Shown in pieces: positions 24,701 through 36,770 of a stretch of 64,000 nucleotides of DNA; position 1 is the first letter of the stretch; each line of letters begins with the position of its first letter. Origin of the DNA: Trema orientale. Taxonomy: Eukaryota; Streptophyta; Magnoliopsida; Rosales; Cannabaceae. Position numbers and translations under genes: made by a program. The stretch is taken from positions 1,163,938 to 1,227,937 of the forward strand of contig JXTC01000001.1 of assembly GCA_002914845.1 (NCBI GenBank), in the 5' to 3' direction. The notes beneath the pieces were generated by a model that made no database searches, had not been told where the DNA came from, and saw only the letters and a program-made list of their open reading frames with translations.

Positions 24701-27248
24701 TGCCCTTGTAGGTTGGTCATGTTGATTCTGGAAAATCAACACTCTCTGGAAGACTGCTACACCTTTCAGGTCGGATATCTCAAAAACAAATGCACAAATA
24801 TGAAAAAGAAGCCAAGTTACAGGTAACACACTGTTAATTTGCATGTCAGTGCTTTGAACCTTGTCATTTTATGGTTTACTTTGTGTCTGTAATTTGAGCA
24901 GGGTAAAGGGTCCTTTGCTTATGCTTGGGCCTTAGATGAGAGTGCTGAAGAAAGGGAAAGGGGAATAACTATGACAGTGGCTGTTGCTTATTTTGATTCC
25001 AAAAGGTATCATGTTGTTGTGCTCGACTCCCCTGGCCACAAGGATTTTGTTCCAAATATGATCTCTGGAGCAACACAAGCTGATGCTGCAATTCTTGTAA
25101 TCGATGCTTCGATTGGTTCATTTGAAGCAGGTATGGACAGTATGAAGGGGCAGACAAGGGAGCATGCGCAACTAATCAGAAGTTTTGGTGTAGAACAAAT
25201 TATAGTTGCTGTTAACAAAATGGATGTTGTTGGGTACTCCAAGGATCGGTTTGAGTTGATTAAGCAACAACTTGGGGTGTTTCTCCGTTCTTGTGGTTTT
25301 AAAGATTCTTCTGTATCTTGGATTCCATTGAGTGTCATGGAAAATCAAAATCTGGTTAAGGCTCCTTCTGATGCGCGCTTCTCTGCCTGGTTAGTATGTC
25401 TACTTGAAGTCAATAAGCTCTTTTAGGAGCTTCGTCTTTTCTACTTGTGATAAATTTCTTATCATTTATAAACTAATCAAGTTTCAGGTGGTATAATTGT
25501 ATCGAATCAAAATCACATGGAAGTTAGATAAAGTTTAGAATTAAAGATTCAAACATTCTATGATGAACCTAGCACTTCAGCCCCTAGGATGTGTGGTGGC
25601 TAAGAACCACTGCCCCTTGTAGGTCATCCAGGCTTGAGTCGAGTCCCAGTCCTCATAGCCCTTCAGCAGCAGCAACAACAACAGGATCAAAAGAAAGGAG
25701 AATCTATACGACTATAACTTAGTGAAATGGATACTAACCATTTAAGAAATAGGAGCTTTTTCAGAAATTTGTTTTTGACCGAGATCATAGACAATAACAA
25801 TACAAAATTCTGTGTTTGATATGCAGGTATGAAGGACCTCACTTGTTGGATGCAATTGATTCCTTCCAACCTCCTTCAAGAGATTTCTCAAAGCCTCTGC
25901 TCATGCCTATATGTGATGTCATTAAATCGCCTTCCCTTGGGCAGGTGTCTGCCTGTGGTAAATTGGAAGCTGGAGCTCTTAGGAGTGGATTCAAGGTAAC
26001 ATTTAGCATAAAATCAACAAATTCAGCTGGTTATGTCCCGAAGAAAAAGTACATCGAATGATTTTTAACCTTTTAATAAATGGATTTGTTCTTTTAACAG
26101 TCCAATAAATAAAAACTAATATGTGGAATTTACATGATATGTTTTTAGCTACGTGTCTGTGCCATAAGTTGGTTTATATTGGCGATTTAATGGATACTTC
26201 TCGTCATTTATGTTTCATTCTCCATCTAAGTTGAAGATTATGTTTGAGTTAACCAATATCGTCAGATACATCATATATGCGAATCTTCTTGTAGTGCTTC
26301 TAGAGCCATTTTGTCAATCTCTGATACTTTTTCTTATATGATGTGGTCGTTCCGTTTTTTTATATATTACAATGGGCGTAAGATTTTTATATGTTTTAAA
26401 CATACCGGGTACTTGGGGCAGCAGGAAATTTTTGTAACTTTGTATGAACTGTGGTGTGAGTATCCATTTTTATTTTTTTATTTTTTTGTTTTTGCTGTTG
26501 GGCCTGATTGATTGCAGGACTAATTAAATGGTATAATGTGTCAAACTATATAGGTTCTAGTTATGCCTTCTGGAGATGTAGGGACAGTGCGGTCCTTGGA
26601 ACGTGATTCTCAGGCTTGTTCAATCGCAAGAGCTGGAGACAATGTTGCAGTTAGTCTTCAAGGCATTGATGGAAGTAACGTCATGGCCGGTGGGGTGCTG
26701 TGTCATCCTGATTTTCCAGTTTCTGTCGCAAAACATTTGGAAGTGAAGGTTCTTGTTTTGGATGTTACAACTCCAATATTAGTTGGCTCTCAGGTGTGTA
26801 TTATGTGCTCATCATATTCATTTTTCGCTTACTTGCGACATTCTTTTCTACTGGAGATTTATTTGTGCGTGGAATGAGCAGTTGGAATTTCACATACACC
26901 ATGTGAAGGAGGCGGCAAGAGTTGTGAAGATATTGTCATTACTCGACCCAAAGACTGGCAAGGTGGCAAAAAAGGCTCCTCGTTGTCTTACTGCAAAACA
27001 GAGTGCCGTTGTCGAGGTGATTTCAAGATCAAATAGTTGCACCTGTTTGAAATTCATTAATGTTACCGTTTGGTGTGGCAGCAGTAACAGCTGTTTCTAA
27101 CGTTTCTTTGTTTGTCCAAATTCAGGTGCTTTTGCATGGACCAGTTTGTGTAGAAGAGTTCTCGAGTTGTAGAGCTCTTGGAAGGGTGTTTCTAAGAGCA
27201 CTAGGAAGAACTATAGCCGTCGGCATTGTAACAAGAATTATTGAGTAG
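21790..27248 (+). CDS. HBS1: HBS1/SKI7 translational GTPase
   Basis: An eRF3/EF-1alpha-family GTPase that works with Pelota to rescue stalled ribosomes (No-Go and Non-Stop decay); the longer splice form is thought to bridge the exosome and Ski complex. Eleven exons: 21790-21877, 22596-22748, 23074-23295, 23462-23506, 24117-24604, 24712-24822, 24902-25389, 25827-25995, 26554-26793, 26882-27016 and 27126-27248, giving 753 aa with every exon. The acidic Asp/Tyr N-terminus is followed by a RanBP2 zinc finger (Trp45, Cys47, Cys50, Cys61, Cys64), [11 protein letters not shown] (about 156-166), a disordered linker, then GTPase motifs GHVDSGKS (334-341), DSPGH (411-415) and NKMD (474-477), plus the two C-terminal beta barrels. 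The ambiguous base at 23505 falls in TCN, always Ser. A 5' UTR intron about 21094-21779 is likely. Skipping exon 3 keeps frame, giving 679 aa. Confidence 0.93.
23074..23295 (+). CDS. Candidate SKI7-specific cassette exon of HBS1
   Basis: This exon is 222 nt with matching phase 1 at both ends, so inclusion or skipping leaves the GTPase frame intact. It encodes 74 residues including [12 protein letters not shown] and a basic/His-rich tail. In Arabidopsis the same gene makes a short HBS1 and a longer SKI7-like form differing by about 70 residues, and this exon fits that difference by size and position. Its alternative use in this plant is inferred. Confidence 0.7.
25565..25690 (+). mobile_element. 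SINE-like fragment in HBS1 intron 7
   Basis: TGTGGTGGCTAAGAACC (resembling a Pol III A box) is followed about 40 bp later by TTGAGTCGAGTCCC (resembling a B box), then a short CAGCAGCAACAACAACA tail. The order fits a tRNA-derived SINE fragment. Both boxes are imperfect and no target duplication was identified. Confidence 0.4.
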
Positions 27249-27506
27249 AGTAGTTTTTCTTGACGTTCCACCATTTTTGAAGTATTTACTCGGCATACTA
27301 TTAATCTGTCCGTCTGTTCTTCCTCATTGTCTTCTCCATTTGCTTTTGTGCTGGAGCTGGCCGGTTATGAAATGGTGTTCAGAACTATTCAGCAGCTATG
27401 CTGTATGGTACTGAAAGTCCATCACTCGCGGGGTTTAAGGGCTGTATCCCAATTTTGTGTTGTCGTTTGGAATTAGTTACTGTTGTTTAAGAGCACTATG
27501 TAGTAA
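27249..27506. other. HBS1 3' UTR
   Basis: Sequence after the TAG stop, less AT-rich than the DNA beyond it; probable transcript end between 27490 and 27560. No coding signal was seen. Confidence 0.5.
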
Positions 27507-27930
27507 ATGCAAGAGCCGTGTTGTTTCAATTATACGCCAATGGATTTGGGGATGTTACAATATGGCACGCCAAGTGCCGACTTCTCCTAATAGCTCAAAA
27601 AAAGACGTTCCAGCGAGACCTTTAAAATGAGAAATTAGGGGAAATATGCGTGATAACATGGGAAACTTGAGGTACGTGCTCTCAAAGAAAAACATTTGAA
27701 AAATATGCATATTAACGAAATTACCCTTTAGAATTAAAATTTGGTTAAGTATGCATGTAAAATAAATTTGTTCAAATCTCAAAATTTGTTAAAATGCAAG
27801 AGCCGTGTTGTTTCAATTATACGCCAACGGATCTGGAGATATCACAATATGGCACGCTAAGTGCCGATTTCTCCTGATAGCTCAAAGAAAAAAAAAAAAA
27901 AAAAAGACGTTCCATCGAGACATTTAAAAT
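27507..27930. repeat. Direct duplication downstream of HBS1
   Basis: The blocks 27507-27628 and 27794-27930 share ATGCAAGAGCCGTGTTG, ATTATACGCCAA, CAATATGGCACGC and AGACGTTCCA in order, about 90 percent alike by eye, with an A-run expansion in the second. Between them lies unrelated AT-rich DNA of about 165 bp. Confidence 0.85.
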
Positions 27931-28038
27931 TTGGCTTTTGCATCATTGCACGGATTACGTTAGGGGCCTCCTATCCTTTTTACAGTTATATAATATAAAT
28001 ATATACATATAGGAAGTAATTTAATAGATATTTTTTTT

Positions 28039-28204
28039 AGGGCGCGTCTACTGTAGGGGCGTCCCTACGTAGCACCCTATCTATTCATCGTTGGATGAGA
28101 ATCTGTATATAAATAGATTCTCCACAGATTCTCGTTATTCTCCATTCCCATCCAACGATAATTAAGGCATGACCTTACGTAGGGACGCCCCTACCGTAGC
28201 CATC
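28039..28204. mobile_element. Short palindromic MITE of about 166 bp
   Basis: GTAGGGGCGTCCCTACGTA on the left is mirrored by TACGTAGGGACGCCCCTAC on the right, and the pairing extends inward to ATCGTTGGATG / CATCCAACGAT. The arms are about 60 bp. The GGGGCGTCCC core is itself partly palindromic. T-rich flanks prevent a clear call of the target duplication. Confidence 0.75.
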
Positions 28205-31200
28205 CTTTTTTTTTTATTACCTATTTGTTTTGCTCAATTAAAATTTATCAGGAATATCTTTTCATGTAAAAGTAAAGAGAGAAAAATATTAAATAATATG
28301 TATTTATTATTATTATTATTATTTATTTTTCTAAGTATTCAAATTATGATAATCATCCTAAAAAAAATTAGCATAGATAAGTAAAAAAAGAAATCTTCCA
28401 ATAGAAGGCCGCACTAGCTTTTGCTTACACGTTATTATGTTGTAATGACAATTGTTAAAAGGGTCCTATGATTTTATTTTATTTTTTGATAAACAGGGTC
28501 CCATGAAAATTTTACATATATAACATGGCATGTAGCTTACTGCATCTACCATGGTGATGGAATGATACACCGGACCACAAGAATATAATAAAATTTCTGT
28601 CGAGCTCTTTTCTAACGTGCAATGTCAATATCTCGAGTGAACTAAAATTCAAACAAGAAGGTCCAAATTTTGTAGTGTTAGTGTTGTGATGTTTAATTTT
28701 TTTGTGGGTGTATAATTTTCCGTATGTACAGTGGCAACTCAGGATTGTTTTTCAGGGAGCATAACATAAAAAGTTTGTACAAAATTAAAGCACAAAAAAT
28801 ATAAGTTAAATGGGAAATTGGAGATTTGAATGTTAAAAAATAAATATTTGGGACCTAAATGCCAAAAATACTAAAATTTTGGGACTTTTGCTGCTAATTA
28901 CCTAAATATTTATTTATTTATTTATTTTTAAAACCTAGTGTGATATAATACTATGTAATGAGATTGCTAGTTGTTGATAATAAATTCTTAGAAGCAAACG
29001 AGTTTTGATGGAAGTTAGGAAAGAGAAAAATCTAGAGAAGTAAAAAGATAAAGAGAATAAAAAGAAAAAAAAATATAAAAATAGATGTATGGTATTTATT
29101 AAGGATTAGAGAAATAGGTAACTATAATTTAATTATGGTTGAAATAGACAAATAAAATAATTTACAAAAAGTATCATGAATTAATTTATATATCATTTAA
29201 AAAGAATTTTTATTCCCAAAATTATGTATATTTTAGTTATTAAGGACATAAATAACTAAAATTAAATTTTTGAATAAAGTAAAATATGAAAGTAAAATAA
29301 TTTATGGAAGAAACAGTTTTAATATAAAATATATACCATTAAATAAATATATGTACTATATATAGAAATAATTTTTCAAAAATTCAGGAGCATATGCCCC
29401 CTTGCCTAAGTGTAGGTTGCATGCGTATGTACGTGTATATATATATATGTATATTAATATACACATTCGATCGACGTTTTCCAATACATGTACAAAATTA
29501 GATCCCTTGTGCTAGGCGGTGATCTTCTTTTTTTTTTTTTTTTAGTCTTTTTTCTTTCACCATTTTCTCTGTGAAATTATGTAAAGAATTAGATCATGCA
29601 AATATTATTTTACAGTCCGAAGGTCTCTTTTATGTAGTAGTAGTATTAAATACTTTCTTGGTATGGGTGATGGTAAATACTATGTAACAAGTTACCAACC
29701 AATTATTAGCAATTATCACTAATTTTATAACGGGAGAAATTGGGCTTGTTTTCTTAATCTAAGGCAATGGGATTGACTATCAATTTTGGGGGCAATTGAA
29801 AAAGTCATAGCTATGTGAACACTGAATTTTGATTTTGCTGATTCAAAAAAGAAAAAAGAAAAGAAAATCTGATTCGTGCAATCCCAAAATATATGTCTTG
29901 TGTATTTGTATAACGATCTTACTTTTATATAAAAAGCTTATAATATATTACCAAAAAAAAAAAAATTACCAAAAAAAAAAAAAAGCTTATAATATATTAC
30001 AAGAAGGCGAAATACACCAAGAAAATAAAGAACAAAAACTTCAGGTCTTTGACTTTTTAGAAAACTCATGCAAAGTATAAAACCGCAAGTTTGGACGTCA
30101 TGTCTAATTTAGTCAAACCACTTGCCTTTTTTTATTAGTTGATTTTCTTTAGAATGTATATGATTTTGCAAATCCAAGTAAACAAAGAAATAGTGATGTC
30201 TTTTACTGATTTAGTGGACGGCCGTAAATTACTTCAATAGATTATAATAAGTGCCACGCATGTTATTTAGCTCTTATGTTGTTCTTTTATTTTACGTATG
30301 GGAATAATCTTTACAATTTTTAATGAAAAAATAATATATTAAGTTTCACGATTATCATATACCATTATAATTATGACTTGAAAGCCTTAACAATTCTTAT
30401 CTCAAAAGAAGGGTATATCAACAATTAACTAACAAAACAAAATATTAATTTTTATTCGTTTAAGGTATTGTTATTTTTTCTTTATATCTAGCTTATTGTG
30501 GCTTCTAATTAGTGAAAACCTTTTTTTTTAAAAAAAAAAAAAATTGCACGTCAGGCTGATCATTAATAATGTTTAAATTGCAAACATGGCATGGAGAACA
30601 AGTGTCTCCTGATTTAATAGGAAAGAATAAAAAAGACGAAAAATAAAAGAAAGTGGCTGACTAATTTAGTCACTTGGCTGGCATGCTTTTAAGTACAATT
30701 TTTTTTTTCCCCAAATCATTTGTTTTTCATATAGCACTGTCCATAATTAATGTTTAGACCTTTTTTCGGCAAAAGTTGCAGAGGAGTGGAGAAACAGTCA
30801 AAGCAAATTAAAATTTGCACAATTTGGTAATAAATATTGTGAACGTAGACATATATTGAACAAATGGGGCCATTCCTGCATCATAGACACTAAAACCGCA
30901 ATAATCGTTTTTTAATTGAGTCGAAACTAACATTTATGGCGAAACTTCTTAAAGTAAAAAATAATCTTTTATCAGAAAAATATAAACATGAAATGTAAAA
31001 ATATTAATGTCAGGGAATGTAGCATTTCATGGAAAAAGATTAATGTCAAGGAGTATAGGATATCCTAATCTTTATGTTGATTAGTTAAAAAAAGAAAAAA
31101 AAGAAACAAATCCTTCTGTTGACAATTCCAACATCTTCGCCTTACAATTTTATTATGACAAAAAAATCGGAAAAAAATATGGAAAAAATGCAAAACTAGA

Positions 31201-32100
31201 TTTAGTATTAAAGGAATGATTTGTCCTAGAAAAAACTTCTTGTTATAGAAAAAAGAATATAATCATCTTTTGTCTAATTTTGGTTTTCCAATTTATATCC
31301 AACTAATATCTAGTTTTGGTATCTCAATTTATGTCTAACCATTAATCAATACTATTGTGTACAAAGTAGTAGAAATTTAAATGAAAATGATAAACAATTT
31401 TTTTTATTCAGATGATAAAAATAAAACTGATAAAACAAGTTTGACTTTCTTTTTAATTAGTTTTAAACTATATCATTTTTATCACCTGCATAAAAAAATA
31501 ATAAAAAGATTTTAAATAGTGTATTATTGTTTTTTTTTTTTTCGAAGTAGACATATATTATCAATTTATTCATTAGACATATATTCTCCAATAGATACTC
31601 TCTATCCCAATCCCATGCTAAAATCAAATTAGCATTTTGACTACCAGAAAAAAAAAAAAACAACTCTAATAGCATACGATAAATTGATATTTAAACCAGA
31701 TAATATTTTTAGCATAATATTATTTGGAGCATAACCCAAATTTAGTATTATTTGATACTGTAATATTGGTGACGAAGTTTAATTTGATTGATAATCATAT
31801 TCACTTAGGTCTAGTTCAATCCCACCCTCAAATATCGAAAAAAACAACATCTTTAGCACAACATATTTGCAGCATCGAAGATGGTCCAATAAGCCAAGAG
31901 CAAACAAGCCAAGTCCTGTGCGTACGTACCAAACAAAGGTGTGAACGTGTTACAGTGGATGATTTTATTCACAAGCAAAAAAAAAGAAAAAAAGAAAAAA
32001 AAAGGTCAACGAAGAATGGGCATATTTGTCATTTCGGTCAAAGGCTAATTTTATTTATTTTGTTACATATTTTAAACATTTTTTTTTTTTAATTTTTTGG
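28205..32100. other. AT-rich intergenic DNA
   Basis: No gene found. Items present: an ATT microsatellite near 28303-28323, a small duplication of AAAAAGCTTATAATATATTAC at about 29932-30000 separated by A-runs, and several poly-A/T tracts. The open frames at 29829-30080 and 31724-32092 have low-complexity or random composition. Confidence 0.55.
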
Positions 32101-32327
32101 TGTTCTCCTCCTTTTGGAAAAGGAAAAAGGAGCCGAAGAGAGATAAGGGGACCCGGGACCCTACCTACTCTTTGTTAGAGAAACTGACCTCTTCGGGGGC
32201 ACACAATCAAGCAAAGACGATCAGAACTTGCCCAACCAAGTTTTCTATTCGAAGATCCTTCTATTTGGGTTATTCAGTCTTCTGGGTTTTTATTTTTCAA
32301 TACAAATTTTTTTATTATAAGGTGAAC

Positions 32328-32352
32328 CTCTCTCTCTCTCTCTCTCTCTCTC
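32328..32352 (+). repeat. CT microsatellite after the DUF1644 leader exon
   Basis: A (CT)n run lies just after a candidate leader-intron donor (AAG then GTGAAC at 32322). The acceptor TTTTCTAG at 33614-33621 would splice the leader to the coding exon 15 nt before the ATG. The leader-intron model is inference. Confidence 0.6.
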
Positions 32353-33635
32353 CCTCCCTCTTCTAGTTTCTGGGTTTTTTTTCATTAGATTCTGTAGTTA
32401 TGAATTTCAGTTGATTTGCTAAATACCCATTTGTTGTTTTTCGTTTTTATGATGAGTCTTTTGTATTTTGTATATATTTGTTGTTTTATATGAATATGCT
32501 GATAAACCCATGTTTTTGAATTGATCAATTTCTCAGTTGTTGATTTTGATGATGCACTTTTGGTCAAAGTTCTTGTGAATCTTATTGTTCGTAAACGAAT
32601 TTGATTTTTATTTTCTGTTTTGGATGTTATTCATCCATTTTAGCTATTACCCATGATTATGAATTGATGAACTTAATTTTTAGTGTCCATTTTGATGTCC
32701 TCCGGTGGACCTATATGTTGTTTTTGGGCTTTTTACTTCCAATACACCGAATAACTATTCGTTTATGTTGATTACTTGATTTCAGACCGAAAATGATTGT
32801 TCTGAAGCAGGCAGAAAATATTAGATTGCGGGTCTTTTTTAAAAAAAAAAAATTAATTTTAATTATCCATTTTAACCAAAATATGAATTAGCTACTGAAA
32901 ATAAGTCTGATAAAGCTGAAGAAATGACATTTCCTAGATAATGTTTTGTGCTTTTAGTTAATTGGTTCACCTGTGTCTAAACTCTTTATTGTATTTAGGG
33001 TATACTTTTTTTTTTAAAAAACAAAAAGAACTCCATTTAATTGAGGGCAAGGTTGTTTTAATTAGTTATTGACTACCAGGATCTCAAAAAGTCTTTGTTG
33101 CAAAAATCGGTTGCATTTTTCACATCTTGTTCTTCAAGGAAGAACTGGTTTTTGTTTTCTTTGTTGTTGGAACATAGATGCTTTTTTTTTTTTTTGGGGT
33201 GAAAGTTGGAACATAGATGCTAATCATGCTATTCACTATTTTCCCTCCATCCCGAACCCAATTCTAGATGCTGTGCTATGCTGGATTATTATTTTCTTAT
33301 AATGTAATGGATAGAGCTTAAATAGTTACTTAATGGACTTTTGTACTTCGGTTTCTGGATTCTTGAAATATTATTTCCAGGACAAAAGTAGAGAGCTCTA
33401 CTGTATGCCTTAATTCTAATATTTGTTCGCTTATCCTAGAATTATCTTTTAGTTGACATTATTATTATCTTTTTACCATGTGCAGCGTTGTATGATAGCG
33501 TGCTACACTGAATCAAGGGCTTGCTGTATCTTTCTATGAGCTAAGAAGATCGATATTTTTTTTTTTTTTTTTTTTTTGATCTATGTGCAACACACATGCC
33601 ATGTGCTTGTTCATTTTCTAGGAAATAGACCATTC

Positions 33636-35233
33636 ATGGCTTTAAAACGTTATAGTGATAGAGGGCTTCAACTGAACATATCTGACATGAATGAAGTTCA
33701 GCTGATTACCAATTGGGAAGATGTGATTTGTCCTATATGTTTGGATTTCCCTCACAATGGTGTACTTCTTCAGTGCTCATCTTATGAGAAAGGATGTCGT
33801 CCTTTTGTTTGTGACACAAACCACTTGCACTCAAATTGCTTGGATCGTTTGAAAAGTGCATATGGCATGTCACCTTCCTCCACATCTGACGCAATTAATG
33901 AAGTGAGCCCTGAGCCAACAGAATCAGAAGAGAACAAACCAAGTTGTCCCCTTTGTAGGGGGGAGGTTACAGGATGGGTGATTGTTGATGATGTCCGTGC
34001 GCATCTGGATGAGAAGAAACGTTGCTGCGATGAGGAGCAGTGTAAATTTATGGGTACCTATTCAGAACTTCAGAAACATGCTCAAAAGGAGCACCCACAT
34101 GCTCGACCATCAAAAATTGATCCTGCGCGGCAGCTTGACTGGGAGAATTTCCAGCAGTCCTCTGAGATTATTGATGTTTTGAGCACTATTCATTCAGAAG
34201 TCCCACGTGGTGTGGTTCTGGGAGACTATGTGATAGAATATGGAGAGGAGGAAACTGGAGATGAGTTTGAAGACTTCCCTGGGGACAAAGGTAACTGGTG
34301 GACCTCCTGTATCTTGTATCAGGTATTTGATAACTTCAGGAATTCTAGAAACCGAAGAAGGTCAAGAGTTAGTGATGCAAGAAGAGGAAGCCGCAGATCA
34401 AGTTATGATACTTCAAACTCTGATGAGGGTTCTGTGACGTCTGTAGAATTTGCAGACTATAGGGTAGATGAAACTGATGATGAGTTTGTGAGCACAGGTG
34501 CCCCCTCGAGGAGTGGCTCCAGTCATCGAAGGTCGTAGTACCTTATCATTTTTTCATATATACATAGACATATATTTAAATGGGATTCTTTATCATGTTG
34601 ATTTTTTTTTTTAAATTTTATATTTTGAGATGCATGATAATTTTTTTTATTCATCTGATAGTTTTCATTTTAAGTTCTCTAACTGCAGTTACTTTTATGA
34701 TTTAATGTTTCCTTTGATGATGAGAAATTGAATTTGGCATGATCTTGTGACAGAAAAGGGATTTGATAAATTGGAACTTCCATGTTATAATGTCTCTATA
34801 TCTACTCTATCACTTTGGAATCTTAGGACTTATATGGCAGTTGTCCAAGACTCCCAAGTCATCAGGGTGTACCTTGGTTCTATTAAATCTAGTGCCATTT
34901 TTTTTTTTACTGAAGTAACTTGTGAAAATGTTCAATTCCTGCTATGGAAATATGAGCCATTTTTCGGTTGACTTTCTTACCTGGCATTCATATCTTTGCC
35001 GCTTAAAAAGCTTGAGTTTTCAAGAATTACATGTCCTGTATATCTGGAAGTTAGCAAAGCTTGTTTCATTTTTATTTGTCGAAATAAGCGTTTCTCTAAG
35101 CTCATTCTGTCTTGTTTAGTTTGTTAAAGCATAATCTTAGAGTTAAACTGTTATTTTCTCTACGTTTAATTTATGCATACTGGCTTTTATCTACAGTTCT
35201 CGGAGACGTCGTTCTCGCTTCTACGACAATTAG
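33636..35233 (+). CDS. DUF1644 zinc-finger protein
   Basis: A plant-specific family with a Cys-rich N-terminal half; rice members have been linked to salt and ABA response. Coding exon 33636-34531 joins 35197-35233 through a GT-AG intron to give 310 aa ending SRRRRSRFYDN, the basic tail I recall for this family. The ATG is chosen because an acceptor AG at 33620-33621 lies just upstream. Cys pairs CPIC (32-35), later Cys47/54/59 with His63, and CPLC (104-107) form a RING-like arrangement; Cys130/131/136 with His148/153 suggests a second small zinc site. The C-terminal third is acidic, then Arg/Ser-rich. If the last intron is kept, translation stops at 34538 with SHRRS, 300 aa. The molecular role is unknown; an E3 ligase or RNA/DNA contact role would be a guess. 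Confidence 0.88.
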
Positions 35234-36180
35234 GTATGCTCTATCCGTTGATCACCTGCATTATCTTTTTCGTGCAGGTTTTACTTTCGGTAACATGGAA
35301 AAACTATGATGAACTTACAGCAAGTTGAGGCTCTTAATACTTTCAGTACCTATTACCTTCAAGGTATTGAATATGCTCTCACCTTTGAGATGGCTGTACT
35401 TGACTTTTTATATTTCTATTGTCGTATATCTCGCTACAGAAAATCATCTCGCAGTGCTTGAATAGAAGTGAAAGCATGGGAAAGAAAGAGATCCAAATGG
35501 AAGGGGAAAAACACTGGAATTGTTGCTGTGGTTTTTTCTCTTGGAACATTTAGAAGCTGCATCTGGATCGTGACTTGTTAAAGTTTTTAGTGCAATTGCC
35601 TATGTATACACATGGATTTCGAACATTTTCATGACAATCCCATAGCTTGCTAGTTTCTTTGGTATCTAACTAGTTTGTTTTCCCTAGTCTGTTTAGCAAA
35701 TCTGGTATTGTCATGGCTTCTAACATCCTTTTACTTGTCGAGACCTGATAGTTTGGTCCTAATCTACTGGTGTGATAGAGTGATTTGTTGGGTCGTAATC
35801 TGCTTGTGATATTGTGATCAAACTCGATCGATGTCAGGAAATCGTTTTAGGCTCTTTCTATCTTTGCTAATATACCTCATTGCTGGATTTCGGCGCAGAT
35901 AAAATGATATTTTTTCAGCTGTTTGCTTAATGAGATCTTTTAATGAAAGTTATCTGTCTTTTATGGCACCCCTGATGAGCACAAGTGAAATATATTTCAT
36001 TTTTCTGGTTGTATTAAGAACATTTATAGTTGTTTTAAGTCTGCAATGAATGTCAGTCTTTGGTCGGTACAAACAGAATCAAGGACAACTTCATTCTTGA
36101 CTTGGCCACAAACATTTAAATTTCTTTCCTTTTTTTTTTTCCTCTTATCAAATAAAATTTGACTACTCAGTGAACAGCCT
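35234..36180 (+). other. DUF1644 gene 3' UTR and downstream DNA
   Basis: A GTATGC donor directly follows the stop codon at 35231-35233, so an intron in the 3' UTR is possible. The sequence up to about 36000 has the moderate GC of plant UTRs. No ORF of interest. Confidence 0.45.
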
Positions 36181-36731
36181 CAAGAGGTGAATGGTCTTTT
36201 TAATTTAACTTTTAAGAGATATATAATATAATATATATATATATATATATATATTTTGAAAACAGAGATGAACAAATTTAAAACGTAAAAAGTGGTCTTT
36301 TCTTTTTAAATATTGATATTGAGAGAGTGATGTGGAATCTTTCCGTGCTTCCTTATTGTTCCATTGATATGCCAAAGTAGATTGGTGTTAAATCACTATT
36401 GATAAAGCACGAGAGTGAGAGATGCCGTTGCCGTCTTTGGCTTGAATTCTTTTTCTGTTTCAAAAGGCATTTGTCAATGGCATATTCTTTGGCTACTTTT
36501 TGGGTTCATACTTGATAGGCATTAATAAGATTTTACTTAGTTCATTTCCTAAGCATTATCTTTGTTCACGTACTTGGTATTTGTATTTATAACCTCTCAA
36601 AGAGTCGAATGTACGCATGATCAACTTTTTATTTTGAAATATATATATATATATAGGATCATTTAATTTTGGTCTACAAGTGATTAATTTGCTTACATAT
36701 GGTGTAGCCTTGACTAATAGTTTAGTTTAGT

Positions 36732-36770
<39 letters not shown>

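Noticed and set aside
33576-33635. Upstream extension of the DUF1644 frame
   Set aside because: It starts on TTG and precedes a good splice acceptor at 33620-33621, so it is probably intron.
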